From Serinus canaria (taxonomy: Eukaryota > Chordata > Aves > Passeriformes > Fringillidae), in assembly GCF_022539315.1 (NCBI RefSeq), contig NC_066343.1, positions 50,701,973-50,765,972 of the forward strand: 64,000 nucleotides of DNA, given 5' to 3'. The notes beneath the pieces were generated by a model. It was not told where the DNA came from. It did not search any database and saw nothing but the letters and a program-made list of their open reading frames with translations. Shown here one piece after another: positions 35,037 to 49,320 of this stretch. Numbering within the stretch: the first letter of the stretch is position 1; each line of letters starts with the position of its first letter. Both the position numbers and the translations under genes were made by a program.

Positions 35037-38000
35037 AAAAGCTTCACAGAGCAGGTGAGGAGTGTAGGGACTCTCTTAAATAGCTTCTGATTTAGAGGCA
35101 CTTGTTGCCCTGCAGACTGGGATGACTTGCAGCAATTGCAGGAGTTGCATGTTGTAGAGCAGAGAGGCTTCTCTCTGCTTCCTGAGAGCAGTGAGCTCAT
35201 GGAAGAACCTTTCCCAGTCCTGACAGAGGCTACTTTGAGAGATCTCACAGTGTACTCTTGACACCTCCAAAAGTACATATAGTCTAATTTTGACATGTAG
35301 CAGGTTTGTGCCTTCCTGAACAATAATTTCAAAGTGATGAACAAGTTTTCCCATGGGGAACTGGAAAAATTGCTCCCTAGCTCTTGTGTTCTTATACCTC
35401 ATTCCTTATGTGATAACAGCAAAGGGTCAAGGGTAAATCAGTCGTGGCATGATTGTATCTGTGTCGTGTGTGGCATCTCTAATGAGCAATTGATTATATC
35501 TACACACGCTATTTAGCAAACACCATGGGGCATGTTCTGGCAGAGTAGCTGCGGTACATCTCTTATAAAATCCTAGAATGAAATTAATGCTCTCCTGTTT
35601 GGGTTATAGCATGTCAGATTTTTATAAATTTTTGTTTATTTTTGCAGATAAATCATCACTCTATATGTAAGATGCTGTGCTTGCTTCTTAGGGAACAGGG
35701 CATGCTATTTAACAGCCCTGGATAGATGACCCAATAATTTCTTGTTTTGCATAGCTGCAGTGTCCTCTTTACTTACAGTTCAGTGAGTCTGCTCAAGAGC
35801 TTAGCTCTAAGGTAAAGCTTCATGCTCTGTCAGCTGAAGAGTTACCTAAAGAAATACAGAACAATAATGCAGTCCAAGGTCATGACTTTCAAAACAAACT
35901 GACAAACAATCAAACCCAAAACAAAGAGGTGTGCATTTCAAATTTCTAACCATGAAACTGACTGTAGCTTCCATGTTAATGGACACTGCTTGGAGTACCC
36001 TTCTTGTTCCTCTGCTGCTCTGCAATGCAAACCCAGCCAGAAACAGTCAACACTGGTGTTCAAAGCAGCATTGACTTCTCACATTGCCTTTTGTCCCTAG
36101 GCACCTGCCACACATCCCAGTGGTCAGCTGACAGAGCTTTGCCTCACACAGAGGGCTGACAAAAGCTGGCAGTTAGAGAAGGCTGTGATTTGCATCTCTT
36201 TGCTATTTTTGTTTATCGCTGTTTGTTTTTCACCATTTAACATGCAAACTTCTGGTTTTATGTAGAGCAGGAGACAGTTGCCACAGCACACGCATCATGA
36301 AAACTGTTTCATTATCTATTCAAAAAATGCACACATTAGATAACCATTTGGCCTCACTCTGCTTAAACCCTATTAAGGGAGGGAAGAAAATAAACTAAGA
36401 CTTCAGGAAAAATTAATCTCTTCTGAACTCTAGAGGTGCTGTAGGATTCTTTTTTTTGTCACAAAACAGCAGTTCCCTGCAAAATGTTTCATGACAATGT
36501 AAGGAAAGAGATAATTATTTGAAATACACATACGTAATCCATCAATATGTGATCTTACTTATTTTTATAAAACATTAAGAGAAGATTATTTTTCCTGTAT
36601 CACTCCAAATAAGGCATTACTCTTACTCTGTTCCACTTCTACAGATTTTGCTCTCAAACCAGAGGTACCTGGGTGTTTTGCAATGTGCCAGCACTGCACT
36701 ATTGTAGAGCTTTCTATGTTGTTTTTGTCTTTTGCAGACTGACAGGTGCTTGGTCCTCTTGCTCTCCACACTGACTGGACAGGGACTGATCAGGACACCT
36801 ACAGACAGCACTGTGCTGCCAAAAGAGCAAACATAGATATACATGAACCCAGCACACACATGCAAAGAGTAGAATGACTTGTTTAAAATCAACTTTTGTA
36901 GGGCTGTGTTAGTGGGAACTGGACTAATGCGCCAGTGGATGAGAGAGTGCAGCACTGGGAGCATCAAAGTGGAAAAGATTTGTAGGACTCCTGCTGTGGT
37001 AGGCAACTGCACAAGCCCTTTCATAAATTGTTCAAGCTCCATTTTACAGTTAGTTAGTATTTGGCCCTGCTTTTAATGGAAGGTAGGAGAAAGTCTAAAA
37101 GAGAAAGACTCAGCATGGCAGAGAACAGAAAGGCAGGTAATGGTTAGGGGGAAAAAATCAGCTCCTTTTATGTATTATGATACCTGTTCTAATGCCTTTG
37201 CCTTCTCAGTCCATGCTCTGAATGTTGCTCTTGACAGTTAATCAAAATCAAGCAAAAAATGTGTTAATCTTTTATGTTTATTTAGCCACACAGACCAAGG
37301 TGGCGACCCACCACCTTGGGTAGCATTACTGAGATGGATTTTTTTACATTCCTTGTTCAAGTATTTTATGTTACCTTCCTGGTATTTTCACAAAAAACAG
37401 CCTCTCCTCCGTCTGCTTAGGAAAAAAAAAAAAATCCAAATGAGCTGCAAAACTATGTCCCTGCTTCCAAACAAGCAGTGAAACTTTAGTGTGAATAAAC
37501 ATGCCATCATAATCAAAGCCGTGTTTGTGATCTAACTGGATAATAATTCACTTGTAATATCATCAGCTCAGAATGAACATCAGCATAAGTATTGTTGGTG
37601 CAGGTGTAACTTAATGAATTCAGGCTCATTTTATCTGGCACTTAGTTGCTTATATTGGTGTTGGGAGCATTAGGTCTCCCAATTTTTCATAACGAGCAAC
37701 ACCATTAAACTGTCACAGACCAACATAAATCAGAGATTTTCCTTAGACCCCATAAAACAACTAACAAAAATGTTATGGTTGCCAGATTCACTGTGTGATT
37801 TTATACATCCAGCAAACAGAACTGATTATAACCCTTTTTCTCTGGCTACTATTTTTGCTCTTGTTTCAATAGTGTATGAAAATCTATGTGAAAATGTAAG
37901 TAGCCTGAAGAACTCACTGTCAAAGGCATAGAAGTGATAGCAGGTTCCTGAACACAGCACAGGATCTCTGCTTGTATTTTTCTCTGCTGCACTGGAGACA

Positions 38001-39190
38001 TATTTTAGTCAAGTTAAATACACAAACAATGAGGTCAGAAGAAAGTATGTGATTGCAGAGTCGTGTCACAAACCAGTTTAGAACATCTTGGGTTGTATGA
38101 TTGCATGTAATTGAAAAATCACATGCGGACATGCCTAAAATGCTCACCTCTTGATTTAACCTATTGACATAGGTCTCTATTAAGTCACTGGAGACTGAAA
38201 AGCAAGAGAGGAAATACTAGGAAAAAGCATCCATTGGTGTTTTTCAGAAGGTGATGTTATTGTTCATTGTTCATTATCAGAGGATAAATTATTTTCATTG
38301 TTAATTTAACTGGCATCACAATACATTTTATAATAATATATGCAAAAACATTTCATAATTTGTACCTTGCAGTTGAATTTCCCATCTTTCACTTGTTAAT
38401 CCTAATTTGACACCCTTCAATGACAGAATATTATGTTATGCAGCTCTCTTTCCTCTCACCATTGTGAGAGTAAACTTTGCCTGACCTGCCACAGAAAACT
38501 GAGAGAAATCCATCTGTTTCAAAAGTGACAAATTACACACAGCTTTTCACAAATATGTTTTTTCAGCCCTCTGTAGAAACGTCTAAGATGCTCATTATCG
38601 GCAAAATGGGAATAAATTCAGCCATGGTTCCATAGGTGCAACCAATTAAAATAATGTCATTTGCCCACAGTGACATTAGACTAGGATGATGCAATACTTC
38701 TGAAAAATAATTACCTTCATATCAGGTATTTGTTGTCATTTGCCAGCCTGCTATAGGATCTGAAGAATAGGATGAATGCTGCAAGCCAGTTTTAATTAAA
38801 TGACTGCCAGAAAATGCCCAAAACAGAAATCTTCACTGCTTTTATAAACACTTTTTAATTAACATATGAATAAACTGCATATTTGAATTTTCACCAACAC
38901 AACTGTTTCCCCCAGGAAATCAGAGTTAAAAGCTGAAGTGAATGCTCCTTTAGAAAGTGCTCTTTGTTTATAGAAATAGTCTTAGCAGTTAATGGTTGGC
39001 AAGGCTTCAAACTTAGAATTACATTACATTGGTAATTTTAACTTTGTCATCTTAAATAGATCCAGTTTGGATGTATGAATACAAGCAATGCAGGACAGCC
39101 CTCAAAGAACTGCCTTTAAGCGGGCTTTATTCTATCCCATGAAGCTTTGTAATTCCTTCTGTTATTATTAATAGCTGTTAAGTGCTGACA
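35037..39190. other. Gene desert, no gene seen
   Basis: AT-rich DNA with no supportable exon. A 9-bp inverted repeat (CCAAGGTGG...CCACCTTGG) lies near 37297-37321. The stretch around 38230-38460 has the dense homeobox-like ATTA/TAAT composition often seen in conserved enhancers, but conservation cannot be judged from one sequence. Confidence 0.45.
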
Positions 39191-39720
39191 GCATGCTTGG
39201 CACTGAATGAAACGCAGGAGCAGACATGGTTCTTGTTAAGGGTGGCCCTCGGGAGGTCATTTACTGTGTGTAACAACAACAACTTTATTGGAGCAGTAAC
39301 CCACTAACGCAGCTGCAGCCTGGGTATCAGGAGGTGTCGCTGTTTAGACGAAATAGTGTTGTGTACATACATGCAGATATGACTTCTTCCACACGTTAAG
39401 ATTTTCACAGCTAACAAGGTTATCAGCTGTGCAGGTAAGACATTCGGAGGCAGCCAAAAAAGGCTGTGGCCCAGAATGCCTTTTTGCAGGGTTTCCTGCC
39501 TGCAGCTAGGGGGTGTGCAAACAATAGGGACAGGCCAAGCAGTCAGGAGCGCGACGGGTTCGGGATGGAAGGACAATCCTCCGCTACTAGATCTTATGGC
39601 AGGTTCAGACACAGGATTAAAGGAAAGGACCGGCAAGAATTTCAGCCAGGGGGACGTTGAAGATGCCTTGTGTAGATGGCTTTCTTTTGAGCCAGGAACT
39701 GTTGAAAAATAGTGCTAAGG
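39190..39720 (-). mobile_element. Candidate minus-strand ERV LTR fragment
   Basis: On the minus strand an AATAAA (39289-39284) is followed by a GT-rich element 'gttgttgttgttacacaca', a typical LTR R/U5 border. The block also contains unusual CpGs ('gcgcgacgggttcggg' near 39548) for this AT-rich region. Boundaries, TG/CA ends and target-site duplication are not established. A fragment of another repeat is possible. Confidence 0.38.
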
Positions 39721-42700
39721 GAATAGTGTGGAAGATAGCTGCAGACCCTGACTCCTAACTGAGAGCTCCTGAATCCCTGAATCCTCCTAGGGGGAGCTGA
39801 AGCACCAGAGCAGAACAATTTCTGCTCTTCTGCTGCAGGTAAATCTGACATGCCCAGCAGACACCATCTGTCTAAAGTCTCAGAGACAATGCCCAACTCC
39901 TGACCTTCAAGGTCCTATTAGATGTCATTGTCCAGTTTTAGCTAAGCCAAGATGAGTGCTCTACTGCATCATCACATGTGGAGGGTAGAAGAGAGGGAGG
40001 AGAGGCAGTGGCACCAAAACTGACCAAGTTCACACTCCAAGATGTACGTGAGCCAGGAGCTTTGCAAGTGGCCTGGTCAGGTGCCTATGCAGTGCCCAGA
40101 GCAGAGGAGAAGGTGACTTACTCCTCCCCAAAGATGACTGACTCCGCAGTAATGTCACTGCTGAGTCTCCCCACTCCATGTGAGTAGTGCCCACATTCAC
40201 CAGTGTGTCTGACCTGACACATAATGGCCACAAAGGCAGGGCTGTCTGTCCTCTGACATCTTCTCCTTTGGATCAGCGCAAATACTTTGTACCAGTGCCC
40301 AGGTAGTACTCTTGATGTTTGCAGCTGGACTCATGTTTGTGTCTTCTTCCCCAGGGCTCTGCTCTGCTACTCCAGCCATGGCCACAAACAACCTTGCATC
40401 AAGTAAGGCTGGCTGGGGGTTTCTGACCTGCAAGCAGGTGGATAAAGCTCCATGCATAGATGCTGCACCATGCACAAGGTAAGTTACCACTGGGGGTACA
40501 GATGCTGGTCAATGATAATGGCAGGAGAAACTAGGTCCAAACAGGTCAAATACTTCTCTCAAAACTGTTTCGCTTAGTTTCATTTTAATTGCCTGGCTGT
40601 CTTGTTTCCTGCTGCACAAAACCTTCCGCCTCCCTGCAACATCACCTACCCTCAAACAGATACTAACAAGTCTCCTCCCCTCTTTGTTGCCTGCCTCCTA
40701 ACACTAATTTTAGAGGCATCTGCTTTTTAAGTACCCCTGCTGCAAGCAGAAAAACTGTCAGAAAATGCTCAATAACACTCTAAAAATGCATAGTTTAAAT
40801 GTCTTACAGCTGGCTACTCCAAAAAATATTAATTTAAAAGTCATTAGTCACTTGTGACCATTTCAGCTATATAATATATCAATTAAATGGATATTTTTAA
40901 CTTCCTAAGAAACAGCCTTGCTTTTCATACCCTCATATGCAGTGTTCTCCATGCTGTTAAAATCTGCTTTTCTAAAAACCCACTGATTCGCTTGTATTAA
41001 CACTTGAGTTTGCAAAGGCTGTTCCCTGCACAGTGTTTACACCCACTTGACTGTGATGTACTTTTAAGAAGAGCCTTGAAGGGGGTGGCACGGGGTGGGG
41101 GGGGGGAATGTCTGCAGGAGCTACATAGTGACTGTGCAGAATGGTTTCCATATCATTCCCAGTCTGCTGGGAACGTGCCCTCAAACCTCACAAAAGGAAA
41201 GGTGTGACAGGGTGATTTGCTGACAGGTACCACAAGGTGGGCATTTTCCAATGCATGAGAGCGGTCTGAGATGATAAGTAACCTGTCCAGGCTGCTGGTC
41301 TCTGTGACTACGTTATAAAAGGAAGAAGTTCCAGCAAGGCTAGAGCTAGTTGACTCAGGTACTGAAATCATGTAGAGGGAGCAGCATGGAACAGACTGTT
41401 TGAAAAGCTAAGTAAATATTCAAGCAGTTCACCCATGGTGCTGCAGCTGGACTGTCAAGAGTGTCACAGAATTTTTTGGCTGTGCTGCATCATGTTGCAA
41501 TGGCTGTTAAGCACATCTCCCTGGCCTTTTGCACCAATATGGTGCAAATATAATCTTAGTCTGTGAAAAGATACAAGATATAAAAGTGTCTCATTTTCCA
41601 GAAGATTATTATTAAGAAATAATGTATCTTTTACAAGATAGTGAATAGCAAGCACTTCACAGAAGGGATTGTTCTCTACATTAAAATCAGTGTTTTCATA
41701 CCCCTAATTTCTCCTTTACTTTCAAATAAAAAACTTGTGAAGGCAGAAGGTGTCTTCCTCCCCCTCACTGTTTACTGCTAATTACTGTGTGTCACATACT
41801 ACTGATCTTTAAGCCCAAGGCCATTCCCTGTCTCCCTCCTCAATCACACATCTACTTCACATGTCACCTCACTGCTCCCTGTTCCCTTCTGAACTACAGC
41901 ACAGAACATGTTTGGTTTAACTGTTTTTTAAACATTAACTCTTCCACCGTCACACAGAAGAGAGCAACTTTGTGTATCTACCATAATAGTAGTCTCTTTA
42001 TTTTTCTGCTGTGTTAGTAAATCAACCAGCATTTCACTTTTCCAATGCCATTGCAGATAAGATAGTCATAAGGGCATTTTCAAGCAGGCTTTGAGAAGAA
42101 TTAAACATAGAGTTGCAAAGCATCCTAATTAAGGCCCAAAATAGGCCTGGCAATCTTTATAGTACTTAATATGTCATCTTCCTCCTATCTCTTAAACCCA
42201 ATAATGTGCAAACCACCACTATATTGGAGCATTATATCTGCTATAACTTATGTCAACTTGGATCACACACCCCCCTCTTTCTTAAACAATGTTTGGCAGC
42301 CAACCGAGTGTGGAAACTAGACTGTTTTACATTAGCCAAAAGTACATTTAAATCATTCTTACTAAATGATTTACTGTGGATTACAAATTCTTATACAGCA
42401 TTTTAAGTTAATGATTAGGCAAAGTAATATATCACTAAAATGATTGGGTACATATGTATTTAGCTTCTATGATTCTAAATTTCTTTTTGGTTTGGAAGAT
42501 TTTCTTGAACTTATTTTCCCCAGCTGAAGGGGGGGAAAAAAAGAGAAAAGAGTAGAAGAATCTAACATTTCTGCCTGTCTTCTTAAACTATTGATTAAGT
42601 CAAGAGGAGTTTTGTCCCTACAGAAGGGTTAGGTCATGACGAAGCTCTAGTAAGTCGATTAGTGCTCTTCAGACAGATATTGGCAGGTGTCAGTATTGCA

Positions 42701-45700
42701 CAGCATTTCCTTGTCCTATTGTGTCCTTGTGAGAGGAGGAAAAGCTGGACAGAGAGCGATTAAGACTTTATATCAAATGGAAAACTGAATGAACCATCTA
42801 CAAAGACAAGATGTTGTGGCAGAATATAAAAACTATCTCACAGGAAAACCAGAACAGGACAAAACAAAGCAAACAAACCCACCACCAACAAAAACAACCA
42901 GCAAAAAAACCCTGTACTCATTCTCCACACACAGGCATTTCTGTGGAGCTCTAAAAATTGTAGGGGTCTTATGGCAGTGGAAAAAAAAGGGATTTGCTGA
43001 CTCTGTCTAGCAAGTGGACTTTGAAACCCAAGTGAAAGAAAGGCAAGACACACTAATAAAACATGGGCTGTGACACCAGATGCTCACAGGTGACTGGAAT
43101 TCTTAAAAAGAAACTGTGACATAAAATAAATTATTTGTTTAATTTATTGCTGGGGGCCAGAATCTTGCCAGTGCTGAAAGATAACAAGCAACTTTGCATT
43201 TACAACATAAATGAAATAAGGAAGACAATTCTCTCTGCTGCAGGGGTAATAAAAATAAAGGAAATCATTCACCAGTGCAAAGTTACTTGTGTGTGCAAAT
43301 CAGGACTTGTGGCCATCACCGTCTGGTCTGTTGCATGCAAACAGCTGCCCTGCTGGTTTCACTGGTGCTGTGTGTGGCTGCAGTGATTAATTCATTCATA
43401 TGAGCCTTATTCTTGGCACAGCAAAACTAGGCCAAATAGGCATTGAATGCTCATTTTGGCATCCATCATATCTTTCATCTGCAGTTTCAGATTGCTGACA
43501 AATAACAAACAGGATTATTGCAATATTTATTGAATTTATTCATGCCCTTAGGTCTTAAAAGCATATAGGGAATAAAAAAAGAATAAATGCCAGGCATGAA
43601 GGAGTGATCTGATATTTGTTATCAACTTCTGCTTGGATTTCCCTAGCCAGTCCTCAAGTTTTCAACACATTCTGTAACAGATCAGGCTCCAAACACTTCT
43701 CAGAGAAGTCTACCTAGGGAACACCACAAGGGCAATTTCTGCTATCGTGATTCTTCACTAAAAGTTTTTAAATAATGGTACATCTCTCTTCTTGCACCAA
43801 ACATAAAGATGTTGGGTCTTCTTCTGCAGCCAATGCCAACACTCAAGAAGTGACATGAGAATCTGGGACAAGTTTTCAACTCATCACACAAAGTCAATGC
43901 TACATGTTGGCCCTAGGACAGAACTGAGAATCACTGTCAACCATAAATCATAGGCACAAAGTTTTTTGGTGGAGAAGTAGATTGAAATGTATGATGTTTA
44001 GGACCAGTGTCCAGGAAGAGGATTCAAGAGAAATCTAATCCTGAAGTGAACAATGTGCAGGGATATATAGCAATGGGCAGCCTACTTGGGGTAAATAAAA
44101 ATCACAGATTCTCACCAAACAAAATCTTGAGACTGCAACACAATAAAGAATGAAAGCTGTCAGAAACAAGGGAAACACCAGTCTGTCTGGACTAAAATCC
44201 AAAATCCCGCCTAAATTGTCCAGGTTTCCTCTACAGTGCATGCACACCTAATAAGAGGAATAAGAAGAGAGTCTAAGCAGTTACAAGATGAGAACCCTGA
44301 AGGGGCTGACAAAGAATGCTAGGGACAGGGGAGCACCTGAAATCCTATCCAGCCTTTTGCTGTTTAAGCACCTGATGCATATATCTGTAGGAAACTGTCT
44401 TCACATGCATAGGCAATATGGCCTAATACCTCCTATGGATCATATTGTACATACACAGAGTATGAGGCTACCTCAGGTGAAGAAAGTTATATTGTTAAAA
44501 AAAAATCTAAAGAAACAGATGCAGCATTTTCTCTGGAAGTAGGAAGGATGGCTTCGTTTCCTTAGCACGGTGACTGTTGGCTCTAATCTGCATCTGCCTT
44601 ATCCATAAAAGTACCCACATTCCTTATTCTAACTATGTGTAGTGAAGAATGTAGGTTAACACAGTGAGTGAGCCCTGCTCAACCCTCCTAAATAGCATCA
44701 CTTGGAAGGCATAGGAGTTCTGGGGCTTTGAGCCCTCTTCTGAGATATTAAAACCAAAATCATTAAGTTAGAAATATTAGCAGAATGGGAAGCAGGTACC
44801 AGAAGCATAACTGAGTGCCTGAAAATAAAGGATCCAGAGCTGTATTCCCCTTGCACTGGCCGTGCAGGTCATATTAAGAAGGGCAATGGTTTAGATATTC
44901 TCATGACAAAGGGGAAACATAGATTTAATTTTAAAATTTTCAGCCTCTGAGACTGAGAAGTACATTGAACTCAGGTATCTCACTTCTGTCACACTGTTGC
45001 ATATATAATGAGTTACATCATTCAGTCCTGTGTCTCAAGCTGGCATCTGGCAATATTCTTCATCCAAAATAAATAGATCCAAAGTTAGATCTTCCTGGTG
45101 TCTCCTAGATGAGCTTAGAATCCCCCTGTTCTCTTAGGTCACATTGGGAAGTGCTGGTTAGGGACAAAACTGACAAGAATTTATATTAACATTTCAGTGT
45201 GAAATTGAAATCTCAGGATTGCATTCATCAGCCCTTGGGGAGGGAAAGAAGAAAGAAAGACTGGGTAGCAACCTTAAGCAAAATTTTACAGAGACACCCT
45301 TAAAGATGGCAAGCCCTCCTACATATCCAGGGAAGCCTGGTATTGGCCTGGACACTCTGGTTTCCGGATTTTCAACAAACTTATGTAAGAGTGATGGTCT
45401 TAGGGCTTAGAATAAAATGATTTATAGTAGGCCTGTAAATTTCTACAGATGTTACACAGCAGCCTAGTCAGAATTTTGTGAGACCCAGTGGGCACTGAGT
45501 TCTTTCTCAGCCGTTTCTAAATAGCATTGTATACTACCCCAAGAGAGATTGCATAAATTGTCCTATGTTACACAACAGGACAGTGATGGTAAGACAATTC
45601 TAAGCACTAGTATGTGTTGCTTCGTCTTTCAAAAAGGTGAAGTCTGGGACATAAGAGTTTTGTATGGACTATATCTGAGCTAGAAAAAAAGCAATCTTTG

Positions 45701-47724
45701 TTAAGCAGTCTCCTTAGAAAGACCCAAGACACAATCTTCGTAGAACTTATTTTTTTCTTCCAGCTAAGACAGCAGGATTGAGCCTTAAAGTATCTTTGTT
45801 AAACTAGTTAATAGATTATTGTCCAAAATAAACATATTTCAGTAAGTGCAAGACTGTTTTTTCCTCCCTCTTTCTGTCTTTTGTTCAACTTCAGCTCAGC
45901 TATTTATGATTCATTTCATGAGCCACTAGGTTTTCTCTAAAGGCACTAAAAAGGGCCAGAGCTATCAAACAGTTTTAGTGACTAGTGCCAACAAGGAACT
46001 GTTTTCCTCCATGCTATAAAGCAGGCACTGTCAATAGACTACAACCGGCAATAAACTATTAAAAAAGGAATTTATGATGGCTACTTATTATCCTCCTGAA
46101 ATAATGTTGTTACAAGGCTGCCCTTTCCAGTCCTCCACAAGGATCACATGGCAAGTGCCTAACAAAGGGAAAGGCCCAGATCTGCAGGGACTGTCTACAA
46201 AGAGCCCAGGAATTGCCCCATGTTATGTGGGCAAACACACCACCCCAGCGTTTCAAAGCAGCAGAGAAATTGTCCCACGCTGGACTTGGGCTTGTTAGAA
46301 ATGAGCATTTGATTTAAGGTGGGGCCTTAATTAACTTATATCTAGAACATGTTGCATTGTTTTAAGAGCTAAATATCAAATTATGAAGGAATGTCTATTA
46401 TTGTTTAGCAACAAATTGGGAAACCACAAGGATAAAATAAGAAATGGCAAAATCTCAAATGCAATCAGATCTGCCTCTTATTTTAGATTTCTAAAAAACC
46501 CCTAATTCTAGCTCTTTCCCCTTCCTCTCCAACCCTATAAGAGGCTTTCTTCTTTGCTGAAATGTCTGTCTTTGTTAAGTTGACATTTGACTATGACACT
46601 GATCTAATTGCTATAAATTGTGGTATACCACTTGCATTAATAGAGTTACCCTATCTTACTCCAATTAATGAAATGTTGCCTTCAATAAATATTTTAGACA
46701 CAAGGAAATGATACAATTTAAACTTCATTGTCACTTGGATTGACTCCTCCTGGTCTGGACCTTCATACTGCATGCCCCTTGAATCCTCAGTAAGTCATAC
46801 TGGAGATGTACAGACTTTGGTCAAGGCTGAAGGCATAGCCCTGAAAGGATATCTCCCAAAAGCAAGTGGGTCAGGAATGACAGAGAGGGTCCTAAAGGTG
46901 TGTAGAAAGAAGAAAGGTGTGCTTTGAAGAGCTTAAGAGAAAATAAACATTTTCATCCAGAGAAGGGAAGATTAGGTTGAGCTGAGAAATAGAATGAAAA
47001 CTGAGGTGCGGCGAAATGGGATGGAAGGACACCATTACTGAAATTTGGATTAAAAACCAAAACAAACAGACAAAAACAACAGCACAACAAAAACAAAACT
47101 ACCCCAACCAACTACTAGAATACATTTCCAGCATTAAGATTTCTCAATGTCCTGATCACTTGCAGTAGAGTTAACGGGAGGGGGTGTTCTCCTCTTTCCC
47201 ATGCTGCTGCAAAAGAGTAGTTGCCTTATATTATGTTTCTGAACAGAGGATCTGGAGGAGAGATTATTTTATTTAATAGCAGATTTTATTCTGAGAACAC
47301 AACACTTCTTCTCGGCAAGGGACTATTTTTAAATCCAGTTTTAATAATTTCATGAATTCCAAACAAAGAATGTACACAGCAGAAAGTAATGAAATACCAC
47401 ATATAGAGACCTCAGATGAAAAATAACCGTTTTAATAAGAGAGGTTTTTACAAATAGTATCTGTATGGTAAAAGCAGAGGTGAGCAAGAGTTAAACTTCT
47501 GCTGAGACTATAACACTGGGTTTGCAATGTTTTCCTTTATTGTTTCTCAGCAAAAGAGACAGTCCTGCCTGTGATTGTCTCTCACTGGCTTCTTGACTTT
47601 ACTCAGTTATAATTGCATCTCTACAGTGAGAGAAACAACAATTAAAATACTGAGTTCATGAGGAGCCATAAACCTGCAAAACCACTGAAGTTGCTCACTT
47701 CAATCTCCAAATGCCTGTTTATAT
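39721..47724. other. Gene desert, no gene seen
   Basis: Eight kb of mostly AT-rich DNA. It includes a G run (about 41097-41106), A-rich tracts (about 42850-42915, 47042-47100) and a 12-bp palindrome GTGGTATACCAC at 46620-46631. No coding exon or recognisable transposon was found. Confidence 0.45.
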
Positions 47725-47888
47725 AGAAGAAAGAAGAAAGAAGAAGAAGAAGAAGAAGAAGAAGAAGAGAAGCAGAAGAAGAAGAAGAAGGAAAGAAGAA
47801 GACGAAGACGAAGAAGACCCGCGAAGAAGAAACACTAGAAGGACCGCAGACACCGCAGAACGAAGAAGAAGAAAAGCAGGAAGAAGAG
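47725..47888 (+). repeat. Interrupted (GAA)n purine tract
   Basis: About 160 bases of GAA/GAAA repeats, with CpG-containing interruptions (GACGAAGACG; ACCGCAGACACCGCAG). The 101-codon Lys/Arg/Glu-rich ORF across it is a repeat translation, not a gene. Confidence 0.95.
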
Positions 47889-48415
47889 TTTACATTCTGT
47901 TTCTACAGCATCTTCTGCCCCTTGTGACACTCCCATGGTCTACAAGAATTCACCCAGAGAGCCAGTGGCTGGCCCACACAGAATATTCACCCCTTCCCTG
48001 TAAACCCCTGAAGTGAAATATGGTCATTAATCATTATTTGGCTCTTTTTTATCAGCATATGAATGGTCTGAAGTGAAACCATCACCTTTCACTGAGCCCT
48101 GAGAGGACTGCAGCAAAAGAAAAACAAGATCTTTAAAATTTATGGTTTGGCAGCATTTTTAAGCAAAAGGCTTTGGAAGCAAGTAAAAAAAGAAAAGTGT
48201 TTCAGTGTGCACGAACAGAAAAAACCATTTAATTAAAAGCATGAAAGAAGACTAAAGACTACGTTCATTCCTGCTTTTTGGTAACATATGCCTATCCTAT
48301 AATTGCCTGTAAATAGCCACTGCAAAAGCAGCTCGGATTAGTGGGTTTTCTGGAGGAGGGATGGAAACTCTGGCGAGTTCAGCTGTGGAAATCTTATATG
48401 AACTGGTACTGTTAT

Positions 48416-48431
48416 GGGGGGGGGGGGGGGG
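48416..48431 (+). repeat. Poly-G run (16 G)
   Basis: Sixteen consecutive G followed by 'agcgggg'. Such runs are prone to length error in sequencing. Confidence 0.9.
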
Positions 48432-48663
48432 AGCGGGGTGAAAATGGGAGGGGTGGGTAAGAGAAATTAAAAACAAAAACAACCCCCAAAAAAACCCTAA
48501 ACCGATAGAAACTCCGGCTTGCAGGGATATTTTTCTAATTATCACCTTGGCAAGATACTGTTCCGCGCTTCCAAAGCCAAGTTCTCCCTCACCAGCACGG
48601 GTTTTGCACTCTCACAAATGTTCTCCACTTCCGTCCCTTCCTCTCTCGCTCCCTTCCTACTTT

Positions 48664-48690
48664 CCTCCCTCCCTCCCTCCCTCCCTCCCT
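48664..48690 (+). repeat. (CCCT)n microsatellite
   Basis: About seven CCCT units, flanked by further C/T-rich sequence from about 48650 to 48700. Confidence 0.95.
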
Positions 48691-48739
48691 TCCTCTCCGA
48701 CCTTTCCACGGGTTTGTACAGATCACCCACAAAAATGCC

Positions 48740-49320
48740 CCCGGGTGTCGCTTCGCGGTGCTCAGAGCCGGCCGGCGAAGGGGGCTGTACCGGAGGTACC
48801 CGTTCCCGCCGCTCGGCCACGGCTCCTCCATGGCACAGACAGCAAAAACTGCTCTTTCTGGGTGGCCCCCATGTCCTCCACACAGGCTTGAAACACCTTT
48901 TTTTCCCTGTTGATAGGTAGCCCTCTGCCAGGCTCCTCGGTAAGACGCCGCACATTTTAGGACAGAGCCGCAGAGTGGTCCGCGGGGAGAAAGAAGAGGG
49001 TCGGGGGAGGACACAAAGCAGGGGTGTGCCCATTGGGACCCCTGAGGATACTCTCACAAGTCCGCTGACCTCAGAGCGGACATAGCTGAAGCCCCGCAGA
49101 GGCGAGGTCCCCTCCAGCATCCGCCGCCGCAGAGTCCGGGTGGAGGAGGAGAGCTCGGGGCTAAGGGTCTCTTTCCCGCAGCCACCGGCACCGGTGTCCC
49201 CGAGGGGCTGGCGGAGCCCTGGTAACGGCGCGCTGAGGATGCGAGCGGCTCCGAGGGGGGAGTGACAGCAAAGAGAGTTCCGTGCGCCCCTCGGGAGGGT
49301 GGGGGGCTGCGGAGGGGCGG
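48740..49320. promoter_or_regulatory. Orphan CpG island
   Basis: CpG-rich DNA without a recognisable gene. A 279-codon open frame runs on the minus strand (49381-48542), but it starts without convincing context, includes the translation of the CCCT repeat as Glu/Gly/Arg repeats, and has no recognised domain. Forkhead (FOXD1) sequence is not present on either strand. Confidence 0.6.

Noticed and set aside
36623..37042. 139-codon minus-strand ORF
   Set aside because: No domain, no convincing start or splice context, within AT-rich desert DNA.
47711..48016. Lys/Arg-rich 101-codon ORF
   Set aside because: Simple translation of the GAA repeat.
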